From Ferruginibacter sp. (lineage in GTDB: Bacteria > Bacteroidota > Bacteroidia > Chitinophagales > Chitinophagaceae): a DNA stretch of 64,000 nucleotides. Under the pieces are notes generated by a model that did not search any database, was not told the DNA's origin, and was given only the letters and a program-made list of their open reading frames with translations. Below, piece after piece: positions 26,952 to 36,028 of this stretch. Position numbers and translations under genes: made by a program. The stretch is from the NCBI GenBank assembly GCA_019638575.1, contig JAHBTN010000006.1, positions 111,319 to 175,318 of the forward strand, given 5' to 3'. Each line of letters opens with the position of its first letter. Within the stretch, counting starts at the first letter, position 1.

Positions 26952-28499
26952 ATGAAATACATTCAATTTGTCATCATCAGTATTTTTTGCATTAGCATCA
27001 GCGCCTGCAAAAAAACAATCGACCTCTATCCCGAGTCGAATATTAATACGGCAACTTTTTACAGTAATTATTCCGAAGTGCAGGCAGGTATTTTAGGATG
27101 TTACAACGGTTTGCACAATCCGCAATACAGGGAATGGCAGATGACGGAACTGCGTTCGGATAACTCATGGCAGGGCGTTACCGGAAGTACCAACTCTTTT
27201 AACAGGGATTTGAGCGACCTTGACCAGTTTATCCCTGCAACTACCAATGCCGGCATTTACAGTTATTGGTTAGATACTTATAATAATATCCTTAACTGCA
27301 ATGTGGTGTTAAAAAAACTGGGAGTAAGTTACGACCCTGCCAGTGGAACCATTAATATGGCAAGTGTAAATATTCCTATTTCGGATGTTGACAGGAAACA
27401 GTTTGCTGGCGAAGCCATGTTTATAAGGGCTTATCATTATTTTAATTTGGTGCGTTTATTCGGCGGCGTATTTCTTATTTATCAACCCGTAACACCTACC
27501 GAAGCAAAAACCATCAACCGTTCTTCGGTGGCAGATATTTATAAATTGATTGAAGCAGACCTTACCACTGCATCAACATATTTAAGCAATGCAAAGTTTT
27601 CGCAAATACCGGCAGCCAATGTAGGCAAAGCAAATGCATGGGCGGCAAAAGCATTGCTGGGCAAAGTTTATCTAACCCAAAACCGTAAGGCCGATGCTAT
27701 TGTGCAACTGCAGGATGTGATAGCAAACAGCGGATTTTCACTACAACCCACTTATGCAGCTGTATTTTCTATCACCAACGAAATGAATTCAGAAATACTT
27801 TTTACAAACAGGTACAAATCCGGTGGCCTAGGCTTAGGCTCAAGTTTTGGAAATGATTTTGGCCCGTTAAACAGCGGCTCGGCCGTAATAAACGGATCGG
27901 GGCTTGGATGGAATGCACCAACCACCGAAATGGATACGGCATTGATTGCATCAGATGCCCGCCGAAACGTAAACATTTCTTTTTATGGTACCGGCCCGGC
28001 GGCAGTTGTGTATGTAAAAAAATATCTTTTCCCGGTTGCTATTTCGGGCGATGGCGAAAGCGACTGGCCCATCATTCGGTATGCCGATGTATTGCTGATG
28101 CTGGCAGAAGCACAGGGTTTTTCACCATCAAGTATTGCATTAATAAGCCAGGTAAGAGAAAGAGCAGGTATTGGCCCGGTGCCCAATACGGTTAATACTG
28201 TTGCCTTATTTGAAAAAGAACTGGCAGAACAACGCAGGCTGGAGTTTGCTTTTGAAAACCAACGATGGTTTGATTTGGTGCGTTATAATACAACCATGAC
28301 CACCTTTTCGGCCGAGCAAACCATCAAAGATCATTTTGCACATACTTATGCAGTTCATTATTCAACCTATACTGCTCCAACACCTACGCTGGCGCAGTTA
28401 CAGGCGAATGTTACCACTAATCGTTTGCTGTTACCAATACCACAACATGAAATTGATACTAATACGCAATTGGTGATAGCACAAAACCCGGGTTACTAA
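26952..28499 (+). CDS. susD: SusD/RagB-family surface lipoprotein
   Basis: 515 residues. The lipoprotein signal has cysteine in CISISACKKTIDLYPES. TPR-like SusD features follow: WLDTYNNILNCNVVLKKL, GEAMFIRAYHYFNLVRLFGGV, ANAWAAKALLGKVYLTQNRKADAI and the C-terminal RYADVLLMLAEAQ, KELAEQRRLEFAFENQRWFDLVRY, LLPIPQHEIDTN. It caps the SusC barrel and binds the polymer on the cell surface. The next gene starts 1 bp after the stop, so translation is coupled. Confidence 0.97.
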   Translation: MKYIQFVIISIFCISISACKKTIDLYPESNINTATFYSNYSEVQAGILGCYNGLHNPQYREWQMTELRSDNSWQGVTGSTNSFNRDLSDLDQFIPATTNAGIYSYWLDTYNNILNCNVVLKKLGVSYDPASGTINMASVNIPISDVDRKQFAGEAMFIRAYHYFNLVRLFGGVFLIYQPVTPTEAKTINRSSVADIYKLIEADLTTASTYLSNAKFSQIPAANVGKANAWAAKALLGKVYLTQNRKADAIVQLQDVIANSGFSLQPTYAAVFSITNEMNSEILFTNRYKSGGLGLGSSFGNDFGPLNSGSAVINGSGLGWNAPTTEMDTALIASDARRNVNISFYGTGPAAVVYVKKYLFPVAISGDGESDWPIIRYADVLLMLAEAQGFSPSSIALISQVRERAGIGPVPNTVNTVALFEKELAEQRRLEFAFENQRWFDLVRYNTTMTTFSAEQTIKDHFAHTYAVHYSTYTAPTPTLAQLQANVTTNRLLLPIPQHEIDTNTQLVIAQNPGY

Positions 28500-28500
28500 A

Positions 28501-29403
28501 ATGAAAAAAATAGTTTTTGTTTTTGCTTTGTTTTTTGTTTTTAAACAAATGCAAGCACAGGTTACAGATTCGGTAACAACCTATAAACCTGTTGAGCTTC
28601 CTGCTGGGTTTACTGCACATTTGAATGTGGTATATACAAAAGTAAACGATTGGGAAGGTAAGATGGATATCTATCTGCCGCCAAAAGATAATAAGCCAAC
28701 ACCTGTTGTTATTAATATACATGGTGGCGGATGGAACCATGGAGTGAAAGAATCACAAACAGGATTCAGCACTTTTTTTAAAGCTGGTTTTGCTGTTGCC
28801 AATATCGAGTACAGGCTTACCGGGCAGGCTACGGCGCCGGCTGCAGTGGAAGATGCAAGGTGTGCATTGATTTATCTTATTAAAAATGCACCTGCATTAA
28901 ATATTGATGTAAATAAAATTGTGTTGATGGGTGGCAGCGCAGGCGGGCACCTTGCCTTGCTTGCAGGTTTGCTCGGCAACAACCATATTTTTGATACCCA
29001 TTGCAAGGGTGTTGAAAACATAAAAGTAGCCGCCATTATTGATAAATATGGTGTTACAGATATTTGGGAAAATGGCAATGGAAAAGTTTTAAAAAGCAAG
29101 TCGGCCAGGAACTGGTTAGGCGATAAAGCAGCTGATAAAGATTTTGTAACTTCTGTATCTCCCATCAATTATGTTGATAAAAACTGTCCGCCCGTTTTTA
29201 TTGTTCATGGCGATGCCGACCCCACGGTGCCATACCAGCAATCGGTTAATCTGCATAAAAAGTTAGTGGCAGCAGGTGTAAAAACTGAATTCATTACGGT
29301 TGAAGGCGGGTTGCATGGAAAATTTGAAAGAGAAAAAAATAGTGAAATAAATAAAGCGATTATGGCTTTTATAAAATCCATACCTGCTTTTAATAGTAAA
29401 TAA
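28501..29403 (+). CDS. Secreted alpha/beta-hydrolase, probable carbohydrate (acetyl)esterase
   Basis: 300 residues with a signal peptide ending MQAQ. Oxyanion motif NIHGGGWNHG, nucleophile GGSAGGHLALLAG (Ser), Asp in VHGDADPTVPYQQS and His in EGGLHGKFE form a complete catalytic triad of the Aes/BD-FAE type. In a uronan locus the natural role is removal of O-acetyl (or other ester) groups before or after lyase action; bacterial alginate is often acetylated. It overlaps neither neighbour but is spaced by single bases on both sides. Confidence 0.85.
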   Translation: MKKIVFVFALFFVFKQMQAQVTDSVTTYKPVELPAGFTAHLNVVYTKVNDWEGKMDIYLPPKDNKPTPVVINIHGGGWNHGVKESQTGFSTFFKAGFAVANIEYRLTGQATAPAAVEDARCALIYLIKNAPALNIDVNKIVLMGGSAGGHLALLAGLLGNNHIFDTHCKGVENIKVAAIIDKYGVTDIWENGNGKVLKSKSARNWLGDKAADKDFVTSVSPINYVDKNCPPVFIVHGDADPTVPYQQSVNLHKKLVAAGVKTEFITVEGGLHGKFEREKNSEINKAIMAFIKSIPAFNSK

Positions 29404-29404
29404 A

Positions 29405-30241
29405 TTGAAAAACACAGTGCCTGTAATATTTGTATTGATGCTGCTGAATGTGATGTGTAAAAAATCAGCAGCGCCTGAACCAATAATCGTACCACCCGAA
29501 TTACAGCAACCGGTAGTGTTAAATGCAGATGGTCCGGGTAATACGTACGAACTAATAAATAATGTATTGGCGCCGGGATACAATGCTGTTGAAAATCCCG
29601 AATGTGCACACCCTGCTTTTGGCAGGCATATTGCCGAAGTGTGGGATGCTGAACTAAACAGTTATGTGTTTGAATTTTACATGCATGTTACACCCGATAA
29701 TGACCGCTGTATTAATTTCGACAGGCAACGGGTTGAAATAAAAACGTATGAATCATCTCCTGCAAAACTGAAAGGCACCATCGGCGAAACCATAACGTAT
29801 AAATGGAAATTCAGGCTGGCGCCGGGCTTTCAGCCATCATCAAGTTTTACACATATTCATCAAATAAAACCTGTTAATGGTGATGATGGCACCCCTATTT
29901 TTTCTTTAACTGCACGAAAAGGCAATCCCAATAAACTGGAGTTGATACATGATAACACAACAAAAGTTGCTACGGCAGATTTATCGTTGTTTGATGGCGT
30001 GTGGGTGCAGGTAGTTGAAACTATAAAAGTGGGGGCACAAGGTACATACTCGATGCAGGTAAAAAGGATAAGTGATGATGCAACTTTGCTAAGCTATTCA
30101 AGTACAGATATAAAAACCATCAGGCCCGATAATGATTTCATTAGGCCCAAATGGGGCATTTACCGTAGCCTGAACAATGTTGCCGACCTAAGGGATGAAA
30201 GCATACGGTTTAATTCGTTCAGTATTGAAGAAATGAAATGA
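29405..30241 (+). CDS. Lyase-like lipoprotein with predicted beta-jelly-roll fold
   Basis: 278 residues from a TTG start at 29405; the frame gives a textbook Bacteroidota signal (MKNTVPVIFVLMLLNVMCKKS), and no later ATG would keep it, so TTG is favoured. The mature protein has YVFEFYMHVTPDNDRC, FDRQRVEIKTYESSP, GETITYKWKFRL, FTHIHQIKPVNGDDGTPIFSLTAR and WGIYRSLN. The pattern of R-x-E-x-K and H-x-H-Q strands resembles jelly-roll polysaccharide lyases of the heparin lyase I / PL7-PL20 type, but I cannot place it in one family. Its position in the operon supports a surface uronan lyase or binding protein. Confidence 0.7.
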   Translation: MKNTVPVIFVLMLLNVMCKKSAAPEPIIVPPELQQPVVLNADGPGNTYELINNVLAPGYNAVENPECAHPAFGRHIAEVWDAELNSYVFEFYMHVTPDNDRCINFDRQRVEIKTYESSPAKLKGTIGETITYKWKFRLAPGFQPSSSFTHIHQIKPVNGDDGTPIFSLTARKGNPNKLELIHDNTTKVATADLSLFDGVWVQVVETIKVGAQGTYSMQVKRISDDATLLSYSSTDIKTIRPDNDFIRPKWGIYRSLNNVADLRDESIRFNSFSIEEMK

Positions 30242-30292
30242 TATTACATTTATAATCGCTAAATTGAAAGCAGGTAAAAAATAAATGTAAAC

Positions 30293-31054
30293 ATGGTAAA
30301 CTTTAAATTAGAAAACAAGATAGCGCTTGTAACAGGCTGCAGCAGCGGAATAGGAATGGCGGTAGCTGTTGAGATGGCAAAAGCCGGCGCCGATATCATC
30401 GGTGTTAGTAGTTCCATGCCGGCAACAGGCAGTGCGGTTGCGGCAGCGGTTGAAGCAGCAGGCAGGAAATTTTATGCCTGCCAGGCCGATTTTTCAAATC
30501 GGGATTCATTGTATAAGTTTTTAGAAAAAGTAAAGGCCGAGCATCCACGTATTGATATTTTGATAAACAATGCCGGCCATATCATGCGTAAACCGGCCGC
30601 CGAACATCCCGACGAATATTGGGATACCATCATTGATATCAATTTAAATGCACAGTTCATCATCACCCGTGAAATTGGTAGGCGAATGGTAGAGGCAAAG
30701 CAGGGAAAAATTGTTTTCACCTGTTCTTTATTAAGCTTTCAGGGTGGCATCAATGTGCCGGGATATGCCGCCAGCAAAGGCGCTGTAGCATCTTTATTAA
30801 AAGCATTTGCCAATGAGTGGGCGGTGCATGGTGTAAATGTTAATGGCGTGGCACCGGGTTATATTGCTACAGATAATACAAGCCAGTTAAGGCAAGACGC
30901 TGATAGGAATGCAGCCATACTTGCCAGGATACCGGCCAACAGGTGGGGTACTCCGGAAGATATGGCCGGCGCTTATATTTTCCTGTCATCGCCTGCGGCC
31001 GATTATGTAAACGGAACCATACTTACCGTAGATGGCGGATGGATGGGAAGATAA
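30293..31054 (+). CDS. kduD: KduD-like 2-deoxy-D-gluconate / DKII dehydrogenase (SDR)
   Basis: 253 residues. MVNFKLENKIALVTGCSSGIGMAVAVEMAKAGADI gives the TGxxxGIG cofactor motif; NNAGHIMRKPAAEHPDEYWDTIIDINLNAQFI is strongly KduD-like; catalytic Ser is in CSLLSFQGG and Tyr/Lys in YAASKGAV; C-terminal DGGWMGR is the family ending. KduD oxidoreduces 2,5-diketo-3-deoxygluconate to KDG. It is directly followed by KduI, the enzyme of the preceding step, which supports the call. Confidence 0.92.
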   Translation: MVNFKLENKIALVTGCSSGIGMAVAVEMAKAGADIIGVSSSMPATGSAVAAAVEAAGRKFYACQADFSNRDSLYKFLEKVKAEHPRIDILINNAGHIMRKPAAEHPDEYWDTIIDINLNAQFIITREIGRRMVEAKQGKIVFTCSLLSFQGGINVPGYAASKGAVASLLKAFANEWAVHGVNVNGVAPGYIATDNTSQLRQDADRNAAILARIPANRWGTPEDMAGAYIFLSSPAADYVNGTILTVDGGWMGR

Positions 31055-31096
31055 ATGAATGCAGTAGCACATTAAAAAAATTAAAAGAAAAAGAAA

Positions 31097-31927
31097 ATGC
31101 AAATAAGATTTCAAAATAGCCCCAAAGAAACAAGCCAGATGAATACGCAGCAATTGCGTGAAAATTTTTTAATAGAAAATTTAATGGTTGCCGGAACCAT
31201 ACAATTAACCTATTCGCATTACGACCGGATGATTGTTGGCGGTGCCGTGCCAACTACCAGGCCCATTGTTTTGCCATTGGAAGAAGAATTAAAAGCGAAA
31301 TATTTTTTAGAGAGAAGGGAAATGGGAATCATAAATGTTGGCGGCAAAGGAACTGTAACTGCCGACGGGGTTGATTTCACCATTGATAAATTAGGATGTG
31401 TGTACCTGGGCAAAGGCACAAAGGATGTGAGTTTCAGCAGCAGCGATGCAAAAGCGCCTGCTATATTTTACCTGCTATCGGCGCCGGCGCATAAAACTTA
31501 TGCAAACCGAAAAATGACAAAAGAAGAAGCACAGCCTGTTAATATGGGTGATGCTGTTACCAGTAATAAAAGAACCATCTATAAATACATTCATAACGAC
31601 GGCATTGAAAGTTGCCAATTGGTGATGGGCCTTACTACGCTTGCCGAAGGCAGTGTGTGGAACTCGGTACCACCGCATACGCATACACGCCGCATGGAAG
31701 CATATTTTTATTTTGACCTGGATGCTGCACACCGTGTAATGCATTTTATGGGCGAACCACAGGAAACAAGGCATATTGTTATTGCCAATAACGAAGCAGT
31801 ATTATCTGCACCCTGGAGCATGCACTTTGGTGTGGGTACAGCCAATTATGGTTTTATTTGGGGCATGGCCGGCGAGAATAAAGAATTTACAGATATGGAT
31901 CAAAAAGCAGTGGCCGAATTAAAATGA
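31097..31927 (+). CDS. kduI: 5-keto-4-deoxyuronate isomerase (KduI)
   Basis: 276 residues, normal KduI length. Zinc ligands are in place: His194, His196, Glu201 (PPHTHTRRMEAYFYFDL) and His243 (SMHFGVGTANYGFIWGMAGEN), with the same spacing as in the E. coli enzyme. Other family motifs are GTIQLTYSHYDRMIVGG and LERREMGIINVGG. The enzyme isomerises 4-deoxy-L-threo-5-hexosulose uronate to 2,5-diketo-3-deoxygluconate in the cytoplasm, feeding KduD. An in-frame ATG at codon 15 is a weaker alternative start. Confidence 0.96.
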   Translation: MQIRFQNSPKETSQMNTQQLRENFLIENLMVAGTIQLTYSHYDRMIVGGAVPTTRPIVLPLEEELKAKYFLERREMGIINVGGKGTVTADGVDFTIDKLGCVYLGKGTKDVSFSSSDAKAPAIFYLLSAPAHKTYANRKMTKEEAQPVNMGDAVTSNKRTIYKYIHNDGIESCQLVMGLTTLAEGSVWNSVPPHTHTRRMEAYFYFDLDAAHRVMHFMGEPQETRHIVIANNEAVLSAPWSMHFGVGTANYGFIWGMAGENKEFTDMDQKAVAELK

Positions 31928-31991
31928 TTAAATGCTTTTAATGTTTAGTTTTTAATATATAAGCCATCAGTGATGGCATTAAAAAAATTGT

Positions 31992-33278
31992 ATGAAAATA
32001 AAAGGACTATGTTGGTGGATTATCACTTTGATAGGAATTGCAACTGTAATAAATTATATAGACCGCAGCGCCATCAACATTATGTGGCCCTATATTTATA
32101 AAGATTTTGGTATTGCTGATGCTGATAATAAAAATGCCCTGGCGCTCATCACCACTTTTTTTATGATAGCCTATGCCATTGGCCAAACAGTAACCGGAAA
32201 AATGATGGATGCTATTGGTACAAAGCTGGGCATGGTGGTATCAATTGCTGGCTGGAGCATTTCCATTGCATTGCATGCAATTGCCAAAACCATTTCTTCA
32301 TTCAGCATCTTCCGTTTTTTTCTTGGGCTTAGCGAAGCAGGCAACTGGCCGGGCGCTACAAAAAGCAATGCCGAGTGGTTTCCTCCCAAAGAGCGGGCTA
32401 TTGCACAAGGCATCTTTGGCGCCGGTGCATCGCTGGGTTCGGTGGTTAGTGCGCCGGTGATTGCCATGTTATATTTATCAATTGGATGGCAAGGCACTTT
32501 TGCAGGTATTGCTGTGCTGGGCTTGCTTTGGATTGTTCCCTGGCTTATAATGAATAAAACAACACCCGATAAGCATCCCTGGATAACAAAAGAAGAACAG
32601 GATTATATTTTGGACAGTAAAAACGAAAAAACAAAAACTGCAACCGAAACAAAAGTTTATAGTTGGCGGCAGTTGCTGAATTTTAAAGCCACCTGGAGCA
32701 TCATATCATCCCGGTTTTTTATTGACCCCGTATGGTGGCTGTTTGTAACCTGGCTGCCAACTTTTTTAAAAGAGCAGTTTCACTTTGATATAAAACAGGT
32801 TGGCGCTTTTGCATGGTTTCCATATTTAATGGCTGCCATTGGTGGTATCATTGGCGGTTATTATTCGTCCCGTATGATTAAAAAAGGAGTAGATGCGGTT
32901 GCAGCACGTAAAAAAGCAATCACCATCGGGTCGGTAATTATGCTGGCATCGTTGGTTGCAATTGTGCTTATGCTTAATCAGCTTAAAGATCAACCTGCGG
33001 TTGCCATTGGTTTAATCAGCATCACATTGTTTGGTTTCCAGTTTTTAATTGGCAACATACAAACACTTCCTTCCGATTATTTTAATGGAAAAAATGTTGG
33101 TGTAGTAGCAGGCATGGGCGGCACAGCGGCAGTAATTGGGGTGTTAATCACCACCTGGATGGTGCCGGTGATTACAAAAACTAGTTATAATTCTTTCTTT
33201 ATCCTGGCTGCATTGCTGGTACCACTGGCATGGTTGTCGCTTAAATATTTTGGTAAAAAAGATTTTAACGCATCCTAA
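31992..33278 (+). CDS. MFS transporter, hexuronate (ExuT/ACS) type
   Basis: 428 residues with twelve hydrophobic segments in two blocks separated by a charged loop (KTTPDKHPWITKEEQDYILDSKNEKTK). The N-terminal ATVINYIDRSAINIMWPYIYKDFGI (NYxDR) and FRFFLGLSEAGNWPGATKSNAEWFPPKERAIAQGIFGAGASLGSV are hallmarks of the anion:cation symporter family containing ExuT and GudP. It should carry unsaturated or keto-uronate monomers from periplasm to cytoplasm. It is the last gene of the plus-strand run and is convergent with ispH. Confidence 0.92.
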   Translation: MKIKGLCWWIITLIGIATVINYIDRSAINIMWPYIYKDFGIADADNKNALALITTFFMIAYAIGQTVTGKMMDAIGTKLGMVVSIAGWSISIALHAIAKTISSFSIFRFFLGLSEAGNWPGATKSNAEWFPPKERAIAQGIFGAGASLGSVVSAPVIAMLYLSIGWQGTFAGIAVLGLLWIVPWLIMNKTTPDKHPWITKEEQDYILDSKNEKTKTATETKVYSWRQLLNFKATWSIISSRFFIDPVWWLFVTWLPTFLKEQFHFDIKQVGAFAWFPYLMAAIGGIIGGYYSSRMIKKGVDAVAARKKAITIGSVIMLASLVAIVLMLNQLKDQPAVAIGLISITLFGFQFLIGNIQTLPSDYFNGKNVGVVAGMGGTAAVIGVLITTWMVPVITKTSYNSFFILAALLVPLAWLSLKYFGKKDFNAS

Positions 33279-33346
33279 TAGAAATATATTTCTTTGATGA
33301 TACTGTTGATTATTGGAGCAGCAATTGGAATTTATTGTGGCAATGT

Positions 33347-34573
33347 TTATGAAAATTCCTGCAGCATATCATCCATCGTTTTTGTTACAGTATAAAAAGA
33401 TGATAATTTTTCTATCACGGCTTCTACCAGTGCATCGGGGCAGCTTGCGCCACTGGTAACCAAAATTTTTGTTACATCTTTTTGTGGTAAAAAATTATTT
33501 GTAACCATCTCTTCCCTGGCATGAAAATTAAAATGCCTGATGCTGTCTTTTGAAATTATCTTTTCATCATTATTAATAAAATACGTAGGCAATTTCTCTT
33601 CACATAATTCTACCAGGTGCGATGTGTTGCTGCTGTTATAACCACCCACAACAATAGCAAGGTCTGCATCGGTTTGTAACATACCATACACCGATGACTG
33701 GTTATCGTTGGTGGCATAACACAAAGTGTCCCTGGTATCGGCAAACCTTTGTGTAATGTTAGTTTCATCCAAACCATATTTTTTCTTCATCACATCTTTA
33801 AGATAATTGGCAATGGCTTCTGTATCACTTGCAAGCATAGTGGTTTGGTTTACCACGCCAATGCGGTCAAGGTCTTTTGCAGCATTAAATCCATCGGTAT
33901 ATTTACCGGCAAACTCATTATAAAAAGCAGCTACATCTTTTTCGCCGGTAATGTATTTGCCAAGTTCAACAGCATCGGCCATATCGTTTACAATTACAGT
34001 GGCGGTGTGTACCGATGCATGTGAAAAAGTGGCCCTTGTTTCTTCATGTGTGGGTTTGCCATGCACCACTACGGTATAATTTTTTTTAGCAATCTGCTCA
34101 CTGCGGTTCCATACTTTTTCTACAAAAGGGCAGGTGGTATTATATTTATGTATGGCAATGCCTGTTTTTGTCAGTTGCTCTTCAATAGCAAGCGTGGTAC
34201 CAAAAGCGGGAATGATTACAATATCATCGCTTGTTAAAGTTTCAAAAGGTATTACCTGTTTACCTCGTGTGTCCTGCAAAAACTTTACTCCCTTTTCAAT
34301 AAGGTCGGCATTTACCTGTGGGTTATGAATCATTTCACTTAATAAAAAAATACGTTTACCCTGGTTTTCTTCAATGGTTTTAAATGCAATTTCAATGGCA
34401 TTTTCTACGCCATAGCAAAAACCAAAATGGCGGGCCAGGTAAATTTGCAGCGGTCCAAAATTGAGCAGGGTGGGAGTAAAATCCTTCTTCATCTTATCCT
34501 CCTGCTTCCTTTTATTTTTAATAGATGCAATTAACGGGCTGCGGTATATAATTGGAACATTAAATTTTTTCAT
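33347..34573 (-). CDS. ispH: 4-hydroxy-3-methylbut-2-enyl diphosphate reductase
   Basis: 408 residues from ATG 34573, which starts MKKFNVPIIYRS; the longer frame from 34594 would begin inside a good -7 promoter box and is rejected. The three Fe-S cysteines are present (HFGFCYGVENA about C53, NTTCPFVEKVW, SGASCPDALVEAVI), as are the HGKPTHEET and GYNSSNTSHLVELCEE substrate motifs. This is the long IspH form common in Bacteroidota. The enzyme makes IPP and DMAPP in the last step of the MEP pathway. Confidence 0.94.
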   Translation of the reverse strand: MKKFNVPIIYRSPLIASIKNKRKQEDKMKKDFTPTLLNFGPLQIYLARHFGFCYGVENAIEIAFKTIEENQGKRIFLLSEMIHNPQVNADLIEKGVKFLQDTRGKQVIPFETLTSDDIVIIPAFGTTLAIEEQLTKTGIAIHKYNTTCPFVEKVWNRSEQIAKKNYTVVVHGKPTHEETRATFSHASVHTATVIVNDMADAVELGKYITGEKDVAAFYNEFAGKYTDGFNAAKDLDRIGVVNQTTMLASDTEAIANYLKDVMKKKYGLDETNITQRFADTRDTLCYATNDNQSSVYGMLQTDADLAIVVGGYNSSNTSHLVELCEEKLPTYFINNDEKIISKDSIRHFNFHAREEMVTNNFLPQKDVTKILVTSGASCPDALVEAVIEKLSSFYTVTKTMDDMLQEFS

Positions 34574-34591
34574 GTGTTGAATATACAGTTG

Positions 34592-34599
34592 CAAAGGTA
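34592..34599 (-). promoter_or_regulatory. -7 promoter element of ispH (TACCTTTG)
   Basis: Matches TAnnTTTG on the minus strand, about 18 bp upstream of the chosen ATG at 34573, a usual distance for a short leader. Confidence 0.6.
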
Positions 34600-34624
34600 C
34601 ATGGTTAACTGCTAAAATATACGG

Positions 34625-34654
34625 TTGTAATTAATACCGGCAGGCTTACTTTTG
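34625..34654 (+). promoter_or_regulatory. Bacteroidota-type promoter (TTG-N19-TACTTTTG)
   Basis: TTG at 34625-34627 and TACTTTTG at 34647-34654 are separated by 19 bp, the consensus -33/-7 geometry; the amylase-family ATG follows 26 bp later. Confidence 0.7.
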
Positions 34655-34680
34655 ATTATAAACAAACATGTAACTCAACA

Positions 34681-35970
34681 ATGGAAACGCAAGCTGTTTT
34701 TAAAAGAGCCAATTGGATACAGCATACCAATATTTATGAGGTGAACCTGCGGCAATACAGCGCCAACGGTACTTTTAATGCTTTTGCCAAAGCGCTGCCA
34801 CGGTTGGCTGCAATGGGTGTGGAAACACTTTGGTTTATGCCCATACATCCAATTGGAAAAATAAACCGGAAAGGAACTTTGGGAAGTTATTACAGCATCA
34901 GCGATTTTAAGGCCGTTAATCCTGAGTTTGGCACTGCCGGCGATTTTAAAAAACTGATTGCATTGGCACATGATGCAGGCATGAAAGTGATTATGGATTG
35001 GGTGGCCAACCATGCAGCATGGGATAATGTATGGACAAAAAATCATCCTGAATATTTTGACAGGGATGAAGCAGGAAATTTTAAACCACCGTATGATTGG
35101 ACGGATGTTATACAAATAAACCATGCAAACACGGCACAACAGGATGCGATGATTGAAGCGATGAAATACTGGGTTAGCGAATTTGATATTGATGGTTTCA
35201 GGGCCGACTTGGCGCATTTAACACCACTTGATTTTTGGATAAAAGCAAGAACAGCTATTGAACCTTTAAAAAACGATTTGTTTTGGCTGGCAGAATCGGA
35301 AGAGATAAATTATCACAAAGTATTTGATGCAACATTTACATGGGAATGGATGCACAGTACAGAAAATTTTTACAAAAAAAATCTTGCTCTCAGCAGTTTA
35401 TATGATGTGCTGTATAAGTACAACAACAATTTTCCTAAAGATGCTTATCGCATGTATTTCACCAGCAACCACGATGAAAATAGCTGGAACGGAACCGAAT
35501 ATGAAAAATATGGCGATATGGCTTTGGCGCTTGCGGTTTTTAGCTGCACCTACAACGGCATACCCATGTTGTACAGCGGCCAGGAATTACCCAATATGAA
35601 ACGATTAAAGTTTTTTGATAAAGATGCAATTGATTGGACAGGCGAATGTAAACTGCATGATTTTTATAAAACATTGCTGTCATTACATAAAAATAATCCT
35701 GCATTAAGTGCCTGCAATCCTGCAGTATCAACATTCTTTATAAGCCATGATGCAACTGAAAAAGTGATGGCATATTTACGAAAGACAGAAAATAATGAAG
35801 TGCTGGTTTTGCTAAACCTTTGCAATACCGAAACAACATTTACTATACAGGATAAGTTAATAGAAGGCGATTACATGGATGTGTTTGCAAATACGATACA
35901 AAAATTGTTGCCCGGCAGTTCTATCACAATGAAACCCTGGGGCTACCTGGTTTTTGAAAAATGTAAATAA
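34681..35970 (+). CDS. Alpha-amylase family (GH13) enzyme, cytoplasmic
   Basis: 429 residues without a signal peptide. The GH13 barrel is visible: IYEVNLRQYSANGTFNAFAKALPRLAAMGVETLWFMPIHPIG, region I MDWVANHAAWD, region II IDGFRADLAH (nucleophile D176), region III FWLAESEE (acid/base E205) and region IV TSNHDENSW (D265), followed by a short C-terminal beta domain. It acts on alpha-glucans or maltooligosaccharides inside the cell; hydrolase and transglycosylase cannot be separated here. It is divergent from ispH and its own promoter is well formed. Confidence 0.92.
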   Translation: METQAVFKRANWIQHTNIYEVNLRQYSANGTFNAFAKALPRLAAMGVETLWFMPIHPIGKINRKGTLGSYYSISDFKAVNPEFGTAGDFKKLIALAHDAGMKVIMDWVANHAAWDNVWTKNHPEYFDRDEAGNFKPPYDWTDVIQINHANTAQQDAMIEAMKYWVSEFDIDGFRADLAHLTPLDFWIKARTAIEPLKNDLFWLAESEEINYHKVFDATFTWEWMHSTENFYKKNLALSSLYDVLYKYNNNFPKDAYRMYFTSNHDENSWNGTEYEKYGDMALALAVFSCTYNGIPMLYSGQELPNMKRLKFFDKDAIDWTGECKLHDFYKTLLSLHKNNPALSACNPAVSTFFISHDATEKVMAYLRKTENNEVLVLLNLCNTETTFTIQDKLIEGDYMDVFANTIQKLLPGSSITMKPWGYLVFEKCK

Positions 35971-36002
35971 AAAAATACCGTAGCGTTGTTGTGCTACGGT
36001 AT
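35969..36002 (-). terminator. Terminator between amylase and degP genes
   Basis: Perfect 10-bp inverted repeat ATACCGTAGC/GCTACGGTAT (35975-35984, 35993-36002) with an 8-nt loop. Read on the minus strand it is followed by a T-rich tail, so it terminates the protease gene. It may also stop the convergent amylase transcript. Confidence 0.85.
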
Positions 36003-36028
36003 CATTTATAAGTTAAGAGAAATGGTAA

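Noticed and set aside
30293-31054. Fatty-acid 3-oxoacyl reductase (FabG) instead of KduD
   Set aside because: The NNAGHIMRKPAAEHPDEYWD stretch and adjacency to KduI favour KduD.
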